Of a stretch of DNA of 64,000 bases, positions 1 to 7,712 are shown piece by piece. Position numbers and translations under genes: made by a program. The number at the start of each line of letters is the position of its first letter. Within the stretch, counting starts at the first letter, position 1. The stretch is from NCBI GenBank assembly GCA_017746715.1, contig JAGHZQ010000080.1:62001-126000 (forward strand), in the 5' to 3' direction. The DNA comes from Cyanobacteria bacterium SBLK. GTDB lineage: Bacteria > Cyanobacteriota > Cyanobacteriia > Cyanobacteriales > Spirulinaceae. The notes below the pieces were generated by a model. That model saw nothing but the letters and a program-made list of their open reading frames with translations. It did not search any database and was not told where the DNA came from.

Positions 1-361
1 TGGCAAGAAATAGCATCGGCAATCCTTGCACTTCCGGATGGGGGGAACCGAGACGCACAATTGCTTCCCATCCAACCCAAATCGCAACGCCCAGTAAACT
101 CAAACCATTAACCAATGCCGCGATCGCTTCAATTTTAGAAGGCATCCGAATAATAGGCGATCGCGCTTCTTTCTCTTCAAAATGAGAAGTTAACCAAGTT
201 GCCGTTAAAGTAATGCCCAGTGCTGCAATATCGGAAAAAACATGACCTGCATCTGCAACTAATGATAAACTATGGCTCAAAGTCGCTGCTAACAATTCCA
301 CCACAAAAAAACAACTCAAAAGTAATAAAGCAAACTGTAAAAGTCTAGTTTTGTTCCCCAT
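1..361 (-). CDS. Cation diffusion facilitator (CDF) transporter, N-terminal part
   Basis: This is the first 120 codons of a divalent-metal efflux protein; the rest lies beyond the left window edge. Translation from the ATG at 359-361 gives a hydrophobic first helix, then VADAGHVFSDIAAL, which matches the HxxxD metal-binding signature of TM2 in the CDF family (CzcD/ZitB type). A second helix pair follows (ALVNGLSLLGVAIWVGWEAI). CDF proteins export Zn, Co, Cd or Mn across the plasma membrane in exchange for protons. The metal specificity cannot be read from this fragment. The gene starts about 55 bp from the end of phoU and points the same way, with a dispersed repeat between them. Confidence 0.82.
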   Translation of the reverse strand, partial: MGNKTRLLQFALLLLSCFFVVELLAATLSHSLSLVADAGHVFSDIAALGITLTATWLTSHFEEKEARSPIIRMPSKIEAIAALVNGLSLLGVAIWVGWEAIVRLGSPHPEVQGLPMLFLA

Positions 362-363
362 TG

Positions 364-419
364 ATAACTGCTCGCTCTGAGCGAAGTCGAAGAGATAACT
401 GATAACTGATAACTGATTA
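364..419. repeat. Dispersed repeat core with short tandem ATAACTG units
   Basis: Between the CDF gene and phoU lies GCTCTGAGCGAAGTCGAAG (374-392), then three closely spaced copies of ATAACTG. Related GAGC...GTCGAAGAG cores occur near 9952 and 59945 in this window. The last repeat runs into the phoU stop codon. Confidence 0.55.
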
Positions 420-1079
420 ATGTCTCTGTCCCGTGACAATATAAGCAACCCTCTGACCGATATTTGTAGCATGATCCGCCATGCGTTCTAAGTGGCGAAT
501 AACTAAAACCATCAATAGAATGGGTTCTATCGATCCTTTAATATCTTTTGCTCCTGCAAGGGTTTGATAAAGGCGATCGTAAGCATCATCAACTCGATCG
601 TCCATAATTTTAACTTGTCGCCCTGCTCTTGCATCCAATTCAGTTAAAGCCATCAAACTGGTTGCGAGCATGATTTGAGCATTGCGAGACATTTCCTCAA
701 TATCCGACAAACAGGAGTGGGGAGAATAGGAAGCTAATTTCATGGCTAATTCTGCCAAATCTTGGGCATAGTCGCCAATGCGCTCTAAGTCTCGCACGAG
801 GTGCATAAAAGCATTTAACAATCGCAAATCTAAAGCCACGGGACGCTGTAAGGTAATAATTTTTGCACAATCGAGTTCGATTTGACGATAGTAGGCGTCG
901 ATTTGTTTCTCGATCGCATTAATTTGCTCGATGGCATCTAAATTTTTGGCAAAGAGTGCTTGGTGACTCAAGCGAAACGATTGTTCTACCAGCGTTCCCA
1001 TCCGCAACACATCTTGATCGATCCGCTTGAGAGAGCGTTCGAGTTTGGTTGTGGGGGTAACATAAGAAGAAAGCGCCAT
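417..1079 (-). CDS. phoU: Phosphate signalling complex protein PhoU
   Basis: A 220-aa protein of the usual PhoU length with two tandem three-helix PhoU domains (about residues 15-105 and 115-210). The acidic metal-binding motifs are in the expected places, for example the RDLERIGDYA and RHLERMADHA helices. PhoU is a cytoplasmic regulator that links the Pst phosphate transporter to the phosphate sensor kinase and keeps the kinase quiet when phosphate is plentiful; the cyanobacterial form is called SphU. It lies 112 bp downstream of a sensor kinase on the same strand, as expected for a co-regulated phosphate module. No sphR/phoB-type regulator gene is present in the window. Confidence 0.9.
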   Translation of the reverse strand: MALSSYVTPTTKLERSLKRIDQDVLRMGTLVEQSFRLSHQALFAKNLDAIEQINAIEKQIDAYYRQIELDCAKIITLQRPVALDLRLLNAFMHLVRDLERIGDYAQDLAELAMKLASYSPHSCLSDIEEMSRNAQIMLATSLMALTELDARAGRQVKIMDDRVDDAYDRLYQTLAGAKDIKGSIEPILLMVLVIRHLERMADHATNIGQRVAYIVTGQRH

Positions 1080-1191
1080 ATTAAAAAACTTTTATGAACT
1101 CAAATGAGGAAGAGCGATCGCGCTAAGGGGATTCGCGGATGAGGGATCGAGATATGAGTATAAAACCGCGATACCAATTAAATGTTAAGAT

Positions 1192-2502
1192 TTAATGAAA
1201 TTCGGGTAATTGAATTTGTAACCATGCGCCACCGGTTTCGGGGTGATTTTTCGCTGAGATCGCACCGCCGTGAGCAAGAACGATTTGTCTGGCAATCGTG
1301 AGTCCCAAACCGCTACCCCGACGGGGAGAAGCAAGGTCCGAACCCGAAGAGTTAACAAGACTTTGACGAGAAGGGTCGCCTCGATACAAGCGCTCAAAAA
1401 CTCGCTCCAAGTCGGACTCGCCAAAGCCGCATCCCGAGTCGGTTATGTTAATTGTAATCCAATATTTAGGATTGCTTGGTGTTTCGGCTGACCCGTGGGC
1501 TGTGACTTCAACCCGGATTGTCGTGCGATCGGGGCTGTATTTAACGCTGTTATCAAGGATATTGAGAAAGACTTGTACTAAACGATCGCGATCGCCGAGA
1601 ACTTGTTGGGATTCTTCCCCCGAATAATGTAATGCTAGCGATTTTTGGCGAGCGAGGGGTTCTAAAGTCTGCCAAACGGAGAATAATAACGCTTTTAAAT
1701 TTAAAGGTTGTAAATCGAGGTTTGCCTCTGATGAGTGCTGAAATTGAGTCACGTCTAAAGCATCTTTGATGAGAGCAATCAGGCGATCGAGTTCCCCGAC
1801 AATGCGATCGACCCACATTTTTAAAGACGGATCGACGCGAGTTTGTAAGGCTTCTGCAACGAGATAGATAGAAGTTAAGGGAGTTCGCAGCTCGTGGGTC
1901 AAATCAGAAAAAACCCGATCGCGCGACGAGATCGCCTCGACAAGGAGTTGTCGATTTTCTAAAAATACTCCCACTTGTCCTTCGGGTAGAGGGACGCTCG
2001 AGGCCCGCAAGGTGACAGAATAATCCTGAAAGGGGACGGTTTCTTCCGAAAACGGCATGCTTTGATAGACCCACTCTTGCTGTTGGGGTGTTTGTTTCCT
2101 GCGGGTTCGTTCGATGAGGCGATCGAGCTCGTAAGATCGAACTAATTCTAATAATAAGCGTTGGCGATCGGGATTCCAGCGATCGATTTTTAAAAGCTGT
2201 CGCGAATAGCGATTGCACCACAGTAAATGATTCAAGCGATCGATTTGCAAATAACCGATGGGGGCAATATCGATCGCGGCTTGTAATTGTATCAATTGTT
2301 CTTCGAGTTCCCTATGCGATCGCGCCAGTAAATTCACGGCTCCGCGCAAGCGAGAGAGAATGGGTAAAGAAGATTCAAATTCCGCACGTTGGGGTAATAA
2401 AGCCAGAATATGTTTGGCTTTACGGTTCACTTGGTATCGCCCAATGGCACAAATTCCTAACCCAATCAGCAATCCCAAAATAAAAGTGAAGGTGATTTCC
2501 AT
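1192..2502 (-). CDS. sphS: Phosphate-type sensor histidine kinase (SphS/PhoR-like)
   Basis: A 436-aa kinase. It has one N-terminal membrane helix (residues 3-20), a PAS-like region (about 68-180), a HisKA domain with DLTHELRTPLTS (phospho-acceptor His203), then a HATPase with N box (NILDNSVKYSPD), G1 (DSGCGFGESD) and G2 (GSGLGLTIARQ). A short N-terminal membrane segment, a PAS domain and adjacency to phoU are features of cyanobacterial SphS, which phosphorylates SphR under phosphate starvation. The symbol is inferred from architecture and from phoU downstream. A non-phosphate role is less likely but possible because the partner regulator is not linked. Confidence 0.78.
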   Translation of the reverse strand: MEITFTFILGLLIGLGICAIGRYQVNRKAKHILALLPQRAEFESSLPILSRLRGAVNLLARSHRELEEQLIQLQAAIDIAPIGYLQIDRLNHLLWCNRYSRQLLKIDRWNPDRQRLLLELVRSYELDRLIERTRRKQTPQQQEWVYQSMPFSEETVPFQDYSVTLRASSVPLPEGQVGVFLENRQLLVEAISSRDRVFSDLTHELRTPLTSIYLVAEALQTRVDPSLKMWVDRIVGELDRLIALIKDALDVTQFQHSSEANLDLQPLNLKALLFSVWQTLEPLARQKSLALHYSGEESQQVLGDRDRLVQVFLNILDNSVKYSPDRTTIRVEVTAHGSAETPSNPKYWITINITDSGCGFGESDLERVFERLYRGDPSRQSLVNSSGSDLASPRRGSGLGLTIARQIVLAHGGAISAKNHPETGGAWLQIQLPEFH

Positions 2503-2572
2503 AACTGAATCACTGAATAAATTGAATTTTTCAGTCTAAAAATAAACTTCGAGTGCATTTGCCTGTAACCTC

Positions 2573-3142
2573 CTAATTATCTCTGGCAATTGTCGAACAG
2601 CACGAAAGGATTTGAGCTTGAGGAATTTGACTCTCTTGACCGAATTCCCGTTTTAAAATGGTTTGCCATGCTTCGCGAAAGATTCGCGATCGCTGTTGAT
2701 TTTCTGTGAGAAAAGCAAAAAAGTCATACCATAGTCCCGCTTCGCCGTAGATCTGTAATTTTGTTACGAGAGAGGCACGATCGATACGCGATTTTAACTG
2801 AGGAGAGAGTGGAATTCGCTTAACAATACCGCCGGCAACAACATCTGCATTGCGATCGTCAGGGTCACAAATGATAGCTAAATGCCATTCATAAGTTTTA
2901 CCTTTTTCTAGAGTAATAGGAGAAGGAATGCGAATAATTCCGGACTCTAAAGGTAAGGGAAATTGATTGTAATAAAGCTCTTTGAACTGGCCATTTTCGA
3001 GATGTTCGAGCAGGAGAAAATCGCCCATTGTTGCAGTTGTTTTGGGAGTATATATAAAAATTGTTTTGAGAGCAATCGCGAGTGCCTTATCCTCTGTAAA
3101 AAAAGCGTTCGTTGCATCAATTTTCTCTCTTCCATAAAACAA
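2573..3142 (-). CDS. DUF928 family protein lacking the usual signal peptide
   Basis: A 189-aa protein with the DUF928 pattern: FIYTPKTTATMGDFLLLEH, a central GIIRIPSPITLEKGKTYEWH segment, CDPDDRNADVVAGGIVKRI and a C-terminal GLWYDFFAFLTE helix. DUF928 proteins are cyanobacterial, usually longer, and normally begin with a signal peptide and linker. Here the only in-frame start is a TTG inside the last 26 bp of the upstream kinase gene, because an in-frame TAG lies a little further upstream. A GGAGG run sits about 12 nt before that TTG, so translation coupled to the kinase is plausible. It may be a functional cytoplasmic form or an N-terminally truncated relic. The function of the family is unknown. 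Confidence 0.62.
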   Translation of the reverse strand: MFYGREKIDATNAFFTEDKALAIALKTIFIYTPKTTATMGDFLLLEHLENGQFKELYYNQFPLPLESGIIRIPSPITLEKGKTYEWHLAIICDPDDRNADVVAGGIVKRIPLSPQLKSRIDRASLVTKLQIYGEAGLWYDFFAFLTENQQRSRIFREAWQTILKREFGQESQIPQAQILSCCSTIARDN

Positions 3143-4937
3143 TTTTACTTTTTCCTCCTCCCGCGACTATATTTCCCCCCGGATTGAAGGCAACAGTATA
3201 GATCTCTTCAGAGTCATATCCGAGTCCGGATAGTTCTTTCCCCGTTTTAACCGACCAGAGTTTAATCCCATCACCTCCTCCACTGACTAGCAATTTTCCG
3301 TCCGGACTAAATGCGAGGGCATAGACTTTGCTTAAATGCCCGGAAAATTTTTGCAACAGCTTCCCCGATCGCACCGACCACAACGCGATCGCGCGATCGA
3401 CGCTCCCCGTGGCCAGCAATTCCCCATCAGGACTAAATACAACGGCATTCAACCAGCCTTCGTGACCGACTAAAACATGCAATAAACGCCCTGTTTTCAC
3501 ATTCCAAAGTCTTGCTGTTTTATCGCAACTCGCACTAGCGGCAATATTGCCAATGGGACTAAAGGCAACGCAATTGACATAACTTTGATGTCCCGTTAAA
3601 ACTTGCAAGACTTTCCCCGTTTTGGTCGATCGCGCCGTTACGGTTTTGCCATCGCCAGCACAAGCAAGAATGCGCCCATTAACATTAAAATCCAGAGAAT
3701 CCACCGAATGAGAGTAACCGGAAATCGTTTGGATTTGCCGTCCCGTACCGATCGACCACAATTTAATGGTTTTATCGCCACTGCCACTGGCGAGAACTTG
3801 TCCGGTGCGATCGAAAGCAACGGCATTGACCCAAGTTGCATGTCCTTTCAACGTTTGTAAGAGTCGTCCCGTCGATAGAGACCATAATTTAATCGTGCTA
3901 TCCCGACTGCCACTCGCCAGCATCTTTCCTTTAGGATTAAAAGAGATGGAATAAACTTGATGTTCGTGACCCGCAAACTCCCGATATTTCTGCCAAGTCG
4001 ATTCCGACGAACTCTCTGCGATCGCGCTTTTCGGGGGGGAAACGGGAATGGTTGGATCCTCGGGAACGGGATTTAAATCTTGGAGGATTTCCTCAGCCGA
4101 GCAATAACGCTGTCTGCGGGTACTTTCCACCATTTTGTCGAGAATATAGCCCAATTCTGCACTAACGGTCGCTATTCCGCGATCGCGCCACCGCCAGATT
4201 TCCTCTTCGGGATCGTAGATATCTAAAGGATCCATTCCTGTCAGCAAGCACAAACAGGTCACGCCCAAACTATAAATATCACTGGCATAGGTGGGTTTGC
4301 CTAAAATTTGTTCTGGAGGTGCATAACCCATCGTCCCGATCACCGTCCCCGTTCCTTTTAAAGAGGTTGCACTACTTCCTGTTGCCGCCCCAAAATCAAC
4401 TAAGACCAATTCACCGGTTTTGCGCTGAATAATATTTTCTAATTTAATATCGCGATGAATGACTTTACGTTGGTGAATAAATTGCAAAACGGGGAGCAAA
4501 CTCTTGAGAAATTCGCGAATTTGTGTTTCGTCAAACTTGCCCTTGTTCTTTAAAACTGCATCTAGATTTTCTCCTTCGATAAATTCTTGAACGAGATATT
4601 GTTCTTTGTCTTGATAAAAGTGAGCAAATAAATTCGGGATTTGGTCGTGATCTCCCAACTCATCCAAGCGCGTTGCTTCTCGGGCAAAGAGTTCTGAGGC
4701 TTTCTCGATTGAATCGGGATCCCGCGCTTGGGGCGAAAATTGCTTGATGACGCAATGGGGTTTTGAGGGTTTGTCTTCATCGATCGCGAGAAAGGTTTTG
4801 CCAAAACTCCCCGAACCAATTGGTTTAATGGCCCGATAGCGATCGCGCAGCAAAATTTTGCCGCCGCAACTCTGACAGAAATTAACGGCTTCGGCGTTTT
4901 CGGGTTTTTGGCATTGCGGATTCAAGCAATAGCTCAT
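3117..4937 (-). CDS. Ser/Thr protein kinase with C-terminal WD40 repeats
   Basis: A 606-aa protein in three parts. Residues 4-24 form a CxxxxC...CxxC zinc-ribbon-like head. Residues 34-290 are a Hanks-type kinase domain with glycine loop GSGSFG, Lys65, catalytic HRDIKLEN (161-168) and DFG (181-183), all intact. Residues 320-606 hold about seven WD40 repeats (units such as GSRDSTIKLWSLSTGR), expected to form a beta-propeller for protein binding. No membrane segment is seen, so it is probably cytoplasmic. Its 3' end overlaps the DUF928 ORF by 26 bp. The kinase is predicted active; its substrates are unknown. Confidence 0.88.
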   Translation of the reverse strand: MSYCLNPQCQKPENAEAVNFCQSCGGKILLRDRYRAIKPIGSGSFGKTFLAIDEDKPSKPHCVIKQFSPQARDPDSIEKASELFAREATRLDELGDHDQIPNLFAHFYQDKEQYLVQEFIEGENLDAVLKNKGKFDETQIREFLKSLLPVLQFIHQRKVIHRDIKLENIIQRKTGELVLVDFGAATGSSATSLKGTGTVIGTMGYAPPEQILGKPTYASDIYSLGVTCLCLLTGMDPLDIYDPEEEIWRWRDRGIATVSAELGYILDKMVESTRRQRYCSAEEILQDLNPVPEDPTIPVSPPKSAIAESSSESTWQKYREFAGHEHQVYSISFNPKGKMLASGSRDSTIKLWSLSTGRLLQTLKGHATWVNAVAFDRTGQVLASGSGDKTIKLWSIGTGRQIQTISGYSHSVDSLDFNVNGRILACAGDGKTVTARSTKTGKVLQVLTGHQSYVNCVAFSPIGNIAASASCDKTARLWNVKTGRLLHVLVGHEGWLNAVVFSPDGELLATGSVDRAIALWSVRSGKLLQKFSGHLSKVYALAFSPDGKLLVSGGGDGIKLWSVKTGKELSGLGYDSEEIYTVAFNPGGNIVAGGGKSKIVLWKREN

Positions 4938-5084
4938 GGGATAAGGGTTGGGAATGGGTCGAAGTTAGGTGCTACAAAACCAACCGCATCAAGAAAGTTC
5001 TTCTCTCAGACTAGCAAACTCTGAGGAAAAACATGGGTTTTGATAATTTTGCTTAATTTCTTTATTCAGAAAGAAAAGGAGCGA

Positions 5085-5119
5085 AAAATTGAAAATCCCC
5101 CTACTGTTTAGGGGGATTT
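5085..5119 (-). terminator. Rho-independent terminator after the 48-aa ORF
   Basis: A perfect 10-bp stem (5093-5102 with 5110-5119, AAATCCCCCT and AGGGGGATTT) with a 7-nt loop. It begins 3 nt past the stop codon of the small minus-strand ORF. On the minus strand it is followed by a U-rich tail (TTTTCAATTTTTC). Confidence 0.65.
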
Positions 5120-5121
5120 GC

Positions 5122-5268
5122 TTAAATGATTAGAGGAGCTGAATATCCATCAGGTTCTTTCTTATTACAGATTTCAAACTCTTGTTTAATATTTTCTTCT
5201 AGAATATAGTTTGATTGATCTGATTTTAAGATTTTTTGTAGGAATTTGATAAATTTAGTGATTTCCAT
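5122..5268 (-). CDS. Small ORF, 48 aa, unknown
   Basis: An unrecognised 48-residue ORF, too short for ordinary gene calls. Its ATG (5266-5268) follows AAAGGAGGTG, a near-perfect anti-Shine-Dalgarno match but unusually close to the start. The product begins MEITKFIKFLQKILKSDQ and ends KKEPDGYSAPLII. It has a basic-amphipathic N-terminal half, an acidic middle and one Cys, and no membrane segment. A strong terminator follows immediately. That layout suggests a real transcript and perhaps a peptide-type product, but no modifying enzyme or exporter is adjacent and I do not recognise the family. The frame also stays open upstream to 5382 without a start codon, so it could instead be the 3' remnant of a longer gene. 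Confidence 0.4.
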   Translation of the reverse strand: MEITKFIKFLQKILKSDQSNYILEENIKQEFEICNKKEPDGYSAPLII

Positions 5269-5553
5269 CACCTCCTTTATTAAAATAACGCCATTTCCGG
5301 CGGGTCGATAATGGTGGAAAGTTAGGAGTCCACCTTGCTCCTGAACCTTGGCAAATTCGAACTGCCACTCCTCTTGATGACTTCAAATATTCAATTATAT
5401 AATTGTTCTTTTTGTATGTATACCTTGGTAATTTACGTATAACTATGAGATATTTTAGATGATTTTTCTGAAATTGACAAGGGAGGTTGAGAAATAATTT
5501 CTTACTTATGATTTGTCTGGCGAATTCTCCTAAGTCTCCACGATCGTAACAGG
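5269..5553. other. Intergenic stretch, no clear gene
   Basis: The first about 115 bp (5280-5395) are richer in GC than the AT-rich 5396-5520 stretch and are open in several frames on both strands. None has a good start or a recognisable product. The remainder is AT-rich and featureless apart from a GATCGC-type core near 5570. It is probably eroded coding sequence from the same small-gene debris as the HNH remnant. Confidence 0.4.
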
Positions 5554-5819
5554 CTAAAGCGATCGCCTAGGATCGTTACTCGGTGGATGCCAACCCCCGC
5601 GAATCCAAAAACGACGAGCACGCTGAATCGACCCATCATCATGGCGATCGTCATTCATATCCAAACGCTCGATTGTGGCTCGTCCAATGGAAGTAATCCC
5701 TTCAATTCTCTGTCCATCAGCAGACCAGATAAAATGCTCTGACCATTCTCCCTCTCTGGGATTAAAAAAAAGTCAGCACGTCGTCGGATGCGTTGTCGAA
5801 GAGCACGGCTGATGGTCAT
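5554..5819 (-). pseudogene. Decayed HNH endonuclease: HNH core missing and frameshifted
   Basis: From the ATG at 5817-5819 the frame reads MTISRALRQRIRRRADFF, which looks like the start of the short HNH nucleases common in cyanobacteria. After a run of eight A (5764-5771) the homology continues in another frame: FNPREGEWSEHFIWSADG, later RATIERLDMN and RRFWIRGGWHPPSNDP, ending at TAG 5554-5556. In intact relatives these two parts flank the CxxC/HNH zinc-finger catalytic core, which is absent here. So the gene has lost its active site and carries a frameshift. Its start overlaps the stop of the upstream small gene (ATGA), as in intact pairs. No nuclease activity is expected. Confidence 0.7.
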
Positions 5820-6061
5820 GATTCAGCAATAATACGAGCATTGATGAGAGTGAAAATACGATCGAGTTCGGTGATGCCAGCAAGTTCAGCCGTTTCTTCT
5901 GGAGTCAGTACATTATTTTTTTTGCGATCGATTAGGGTTTCGAGACGAGCTTGCAGCTCATCGGTGAATTTGAAGAGATTAAGCTCTCTAACTTTTTGGA
6001 TTTGTATGCCAGCTTCAACCCAAGACGAAGGTTGCACCATTGTTTGAGTAACCATAGCCAT
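5816..6061 (-). CDS. Small conserved partner ORF of an HNH nuclease
   Basis: An acidic helical protein of about 81 aa (MAMVTQTMVQPSSWVEAG...). The segment FKFTDELQARLETLIDR and the ending ELDRIFTLINARIIAES are the sort of sequence I associate with small cyanobacterial ORFs upstream of HNH nuclease genes. The frame could start further upstream at 6100; 6061 (or 6055) was chosen because the extra residues look non-coding. Its stop overlaps the start of the broken HNH gene (ATGA), so the two were translationally coupled. The role is unproven; an antitoxin-like or accessory role is an inference from gene pairing. It is intact although its partner is dead. Confidence 0.62.
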   Translation of the reverse strand: MAMVTQTMVQPSSWVEAGIQIQKVRELNLFKFTDELQARLETLIDRKKNNVLTPEETAELAGITELDRIFTLINARIIAES

Positions 6062-6236
6062 TAATTTTATAAGGTTTTTCTTCAAAAATATTAGCATCAA
6101 TTTTCTTGAACCGTACTCAGCAAGCAGATCGGTAGATTGTATTGACGACAGCGTAACGCACCATTAGTACAATAAAAAAAATTGGTGCGTTTTGCTCCAT
6201 TTTATTCCGCGATCGCGCCTTACGACTGCCAAGCTC

Positions 6237-7640
6237 ATGAATCAATATTATGAACGATTAGAACTCGAACCCGGTGCATCCCCCGAAGAGATCAAACAGG
6301 CTTATCGGAAACTGGTCAAAGAATGGCATCCCGATCGCTTTCCCGACGAACCCCAACGCCAACAACAAGCAGAAGAGAAGATTAAAGAGATTAACGAGGC
6401 TTACGAATATCTGAAGGCGCATCCCGTTACCGTCCCGAAAGTTGAAAGGCAAGAACGCGAGAAAAAAGCCGCCGAAGCAGAATATCATTATCAGCGAGGC
6501 GTTAAAAAAGCCAAGCAAGAATCTTATAAAGAAGCCCTCGACCATTTTTCCCAAGCGATTTTTTTGAAGCCCGATTATATTGAGGCTTATAAATATCGCG
6601 GGTTTGTTTATTCCATTTTGGGCAAAGATCGCAAAGCCAATGCGGATCTGCGTCGCGTTGGCGAATTAAAGCGGAAATGGGGGCAAACTTCCACCTATTC
6701 TCCCCCCGATCGCCATCGCGAACAACAAAATCCTAATATCCCTTGGAGTTGTGCGGGTACGTTAAGAAGTCATGTTAATGTCGTTACCGCGATCGCCATC
6801 GATCCCCAAGGGCGAATTTTTTCCAGCAGCAGTTATGACGGTACTGTCAGATTGTGGCAGTTGAGTACGGGACAGCAATTGCGGGTTTTTCAACATGGGT
6901 CTCCCGTTTATTGCACCGCCATTTCTCCCGATGGTCGCATTATTGCCAGTGGTGGCAAGGATCGGACGATTCAACTGTGGAATGCCCAAACCGGACAGCA
7001 CATTCGCACCCTTGGCGGTTGGTTTGGCGGTCATTCCGATACGGTTTTAACCGTTGCTTTTCATCCCGATCGCAAACGTTTGGCCAGTGCCAGTGCCGAT
7101 CGCTCGGTGCGCTTGTGGAAGTTAAATTCGGGTAAAGAATTGCGTCAAATTTCCGGTTATGGTAACGCCATTACATCGCTTGCCATCAGTCCGGACGGTA
7201 AAATTTTAGTCACGGGCAGTTTGGAAAAAGCGATTAAAATTCGTCAATTTGGTAGCGGTCAATTGGTGCGATCGCTGCGAGAATCTTATAAAATCTTAAC
7301 GGTTGCTTTTAGTCCGGATGGGGAAACCTTTGCCAGTGGTGGCAGCGATGGCGTTGCCCGCTTATGGGAGTTAAAAACCGGACGAGTCATACAAACTTTT
7401 GCCGGACACGACGCTCTTGTGAGTACTGTTTCCTTTAGCAAAGATGGAAAAACATTATTAAGCGGCGATGGAGAAGGCAAGATTAAATTATGGCAAATCG
7501 AGACGGGAGCAAAAATTTGTACCTTAAGCGAACACGAAGATCGCGTTATGTCTGTTGCTTTAAGTTCGGGGGGCAATAGTTTAGTCAGTTGTAGTGCCGA
7601 TCGAACGATTAAAATTTGGTGGCGATCGGATTCGAGATAA
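6237..7640 (+). CDS. J-domain, TPR and WD40 repeat protein
   Basis: A 467-aa multidomain protein. Residues 2-65 are a J-domain with the HPD triad (WHPDRFPDEP, His31-Asp33) that stimulates DnaK ATPase. Residues about 80-140 carry two TPR-like helices pairs (YHYQRGVKKAKQESYKEALD, YKYRGFVYSILGKDRKAN). Residues 170-467 form about seven WD40 repeats (GKDRTIQLWNAQTGQ and similar). The ATG at 6237 starts directly at the J-domain; an upstream ATG at 6192 would add 15 unrelated residues. It probably recruits Hsp70 to clients or complexes held by the propeller. The combination of all three modules is unusual among J-proteins, although each half is common in cyanobacteria. Confidence 0.85.
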   Translation: MNQYYERLELEPGASPEEIKQAYRKLVKEWHPDRFPDEPQRQQQAEEKIKEINEAYEYLKAHPVTVPKVERQEREKKAAEAEYHYQRGVKKAKQESYKEALDHFSQAIFLKPDYIEAYKYRGFVYSILGKDRKANADLRRVGELKRKWGQTSTYSPPDRHREQQNPNIPWSCAGTLRSHVNVVTAIAIDPQGRIFSSSSYDGTVRLWQLSTGQQLRVFQHGSPVYCTAISPDGRIIASGGKDRTIQLWNAQTGQHIRTLGGWFGGHSDTVLTVAFHPDRKRLASASADRSVRLWKLNSGKELRQISGYGNAITSLAISPDGKILVTGSLEKAIKIRQFGSGQLVRSLRESYKILTVAFSPDGETFASGGSDGVARLWELKTGRVIQTFAGHDALVSTVSFSKDGKTLLSGDGEGKIKLWQIETGAKICTLSEHEDRVMSVALSSGGNSLVSCSADRTIKIWWRSDSR

Positions 7641-7712
7641 TTCATATTGAAAATTGAAACGATCCCCGGCCTAAAATTAAGTTGGGAAAGCGGAAAATCA
7701 ACATCAATAACA

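Noticed and set aside
2947..3135. 62-codon minus-strand frame starting at a better ATG than DUF928
   Set aside because: Its product has no family resemblance, while the overlapping TTG frame shows a clear DUF928 pattern.
5337..5372. GGCAAATTCGAACTGCC looks like a tRNA T-arm on either strand
   Set aside because: The acceptor and anticodon stems cannot be built at proper distances on either strand, so it is not called a tRNA.
6258..6554. 98-codon minus-strand frame opposite the J-domain
   Set aside because: It is a shadow of the real gene: hydrophobic translation caused by the opposite-strand codon bias.
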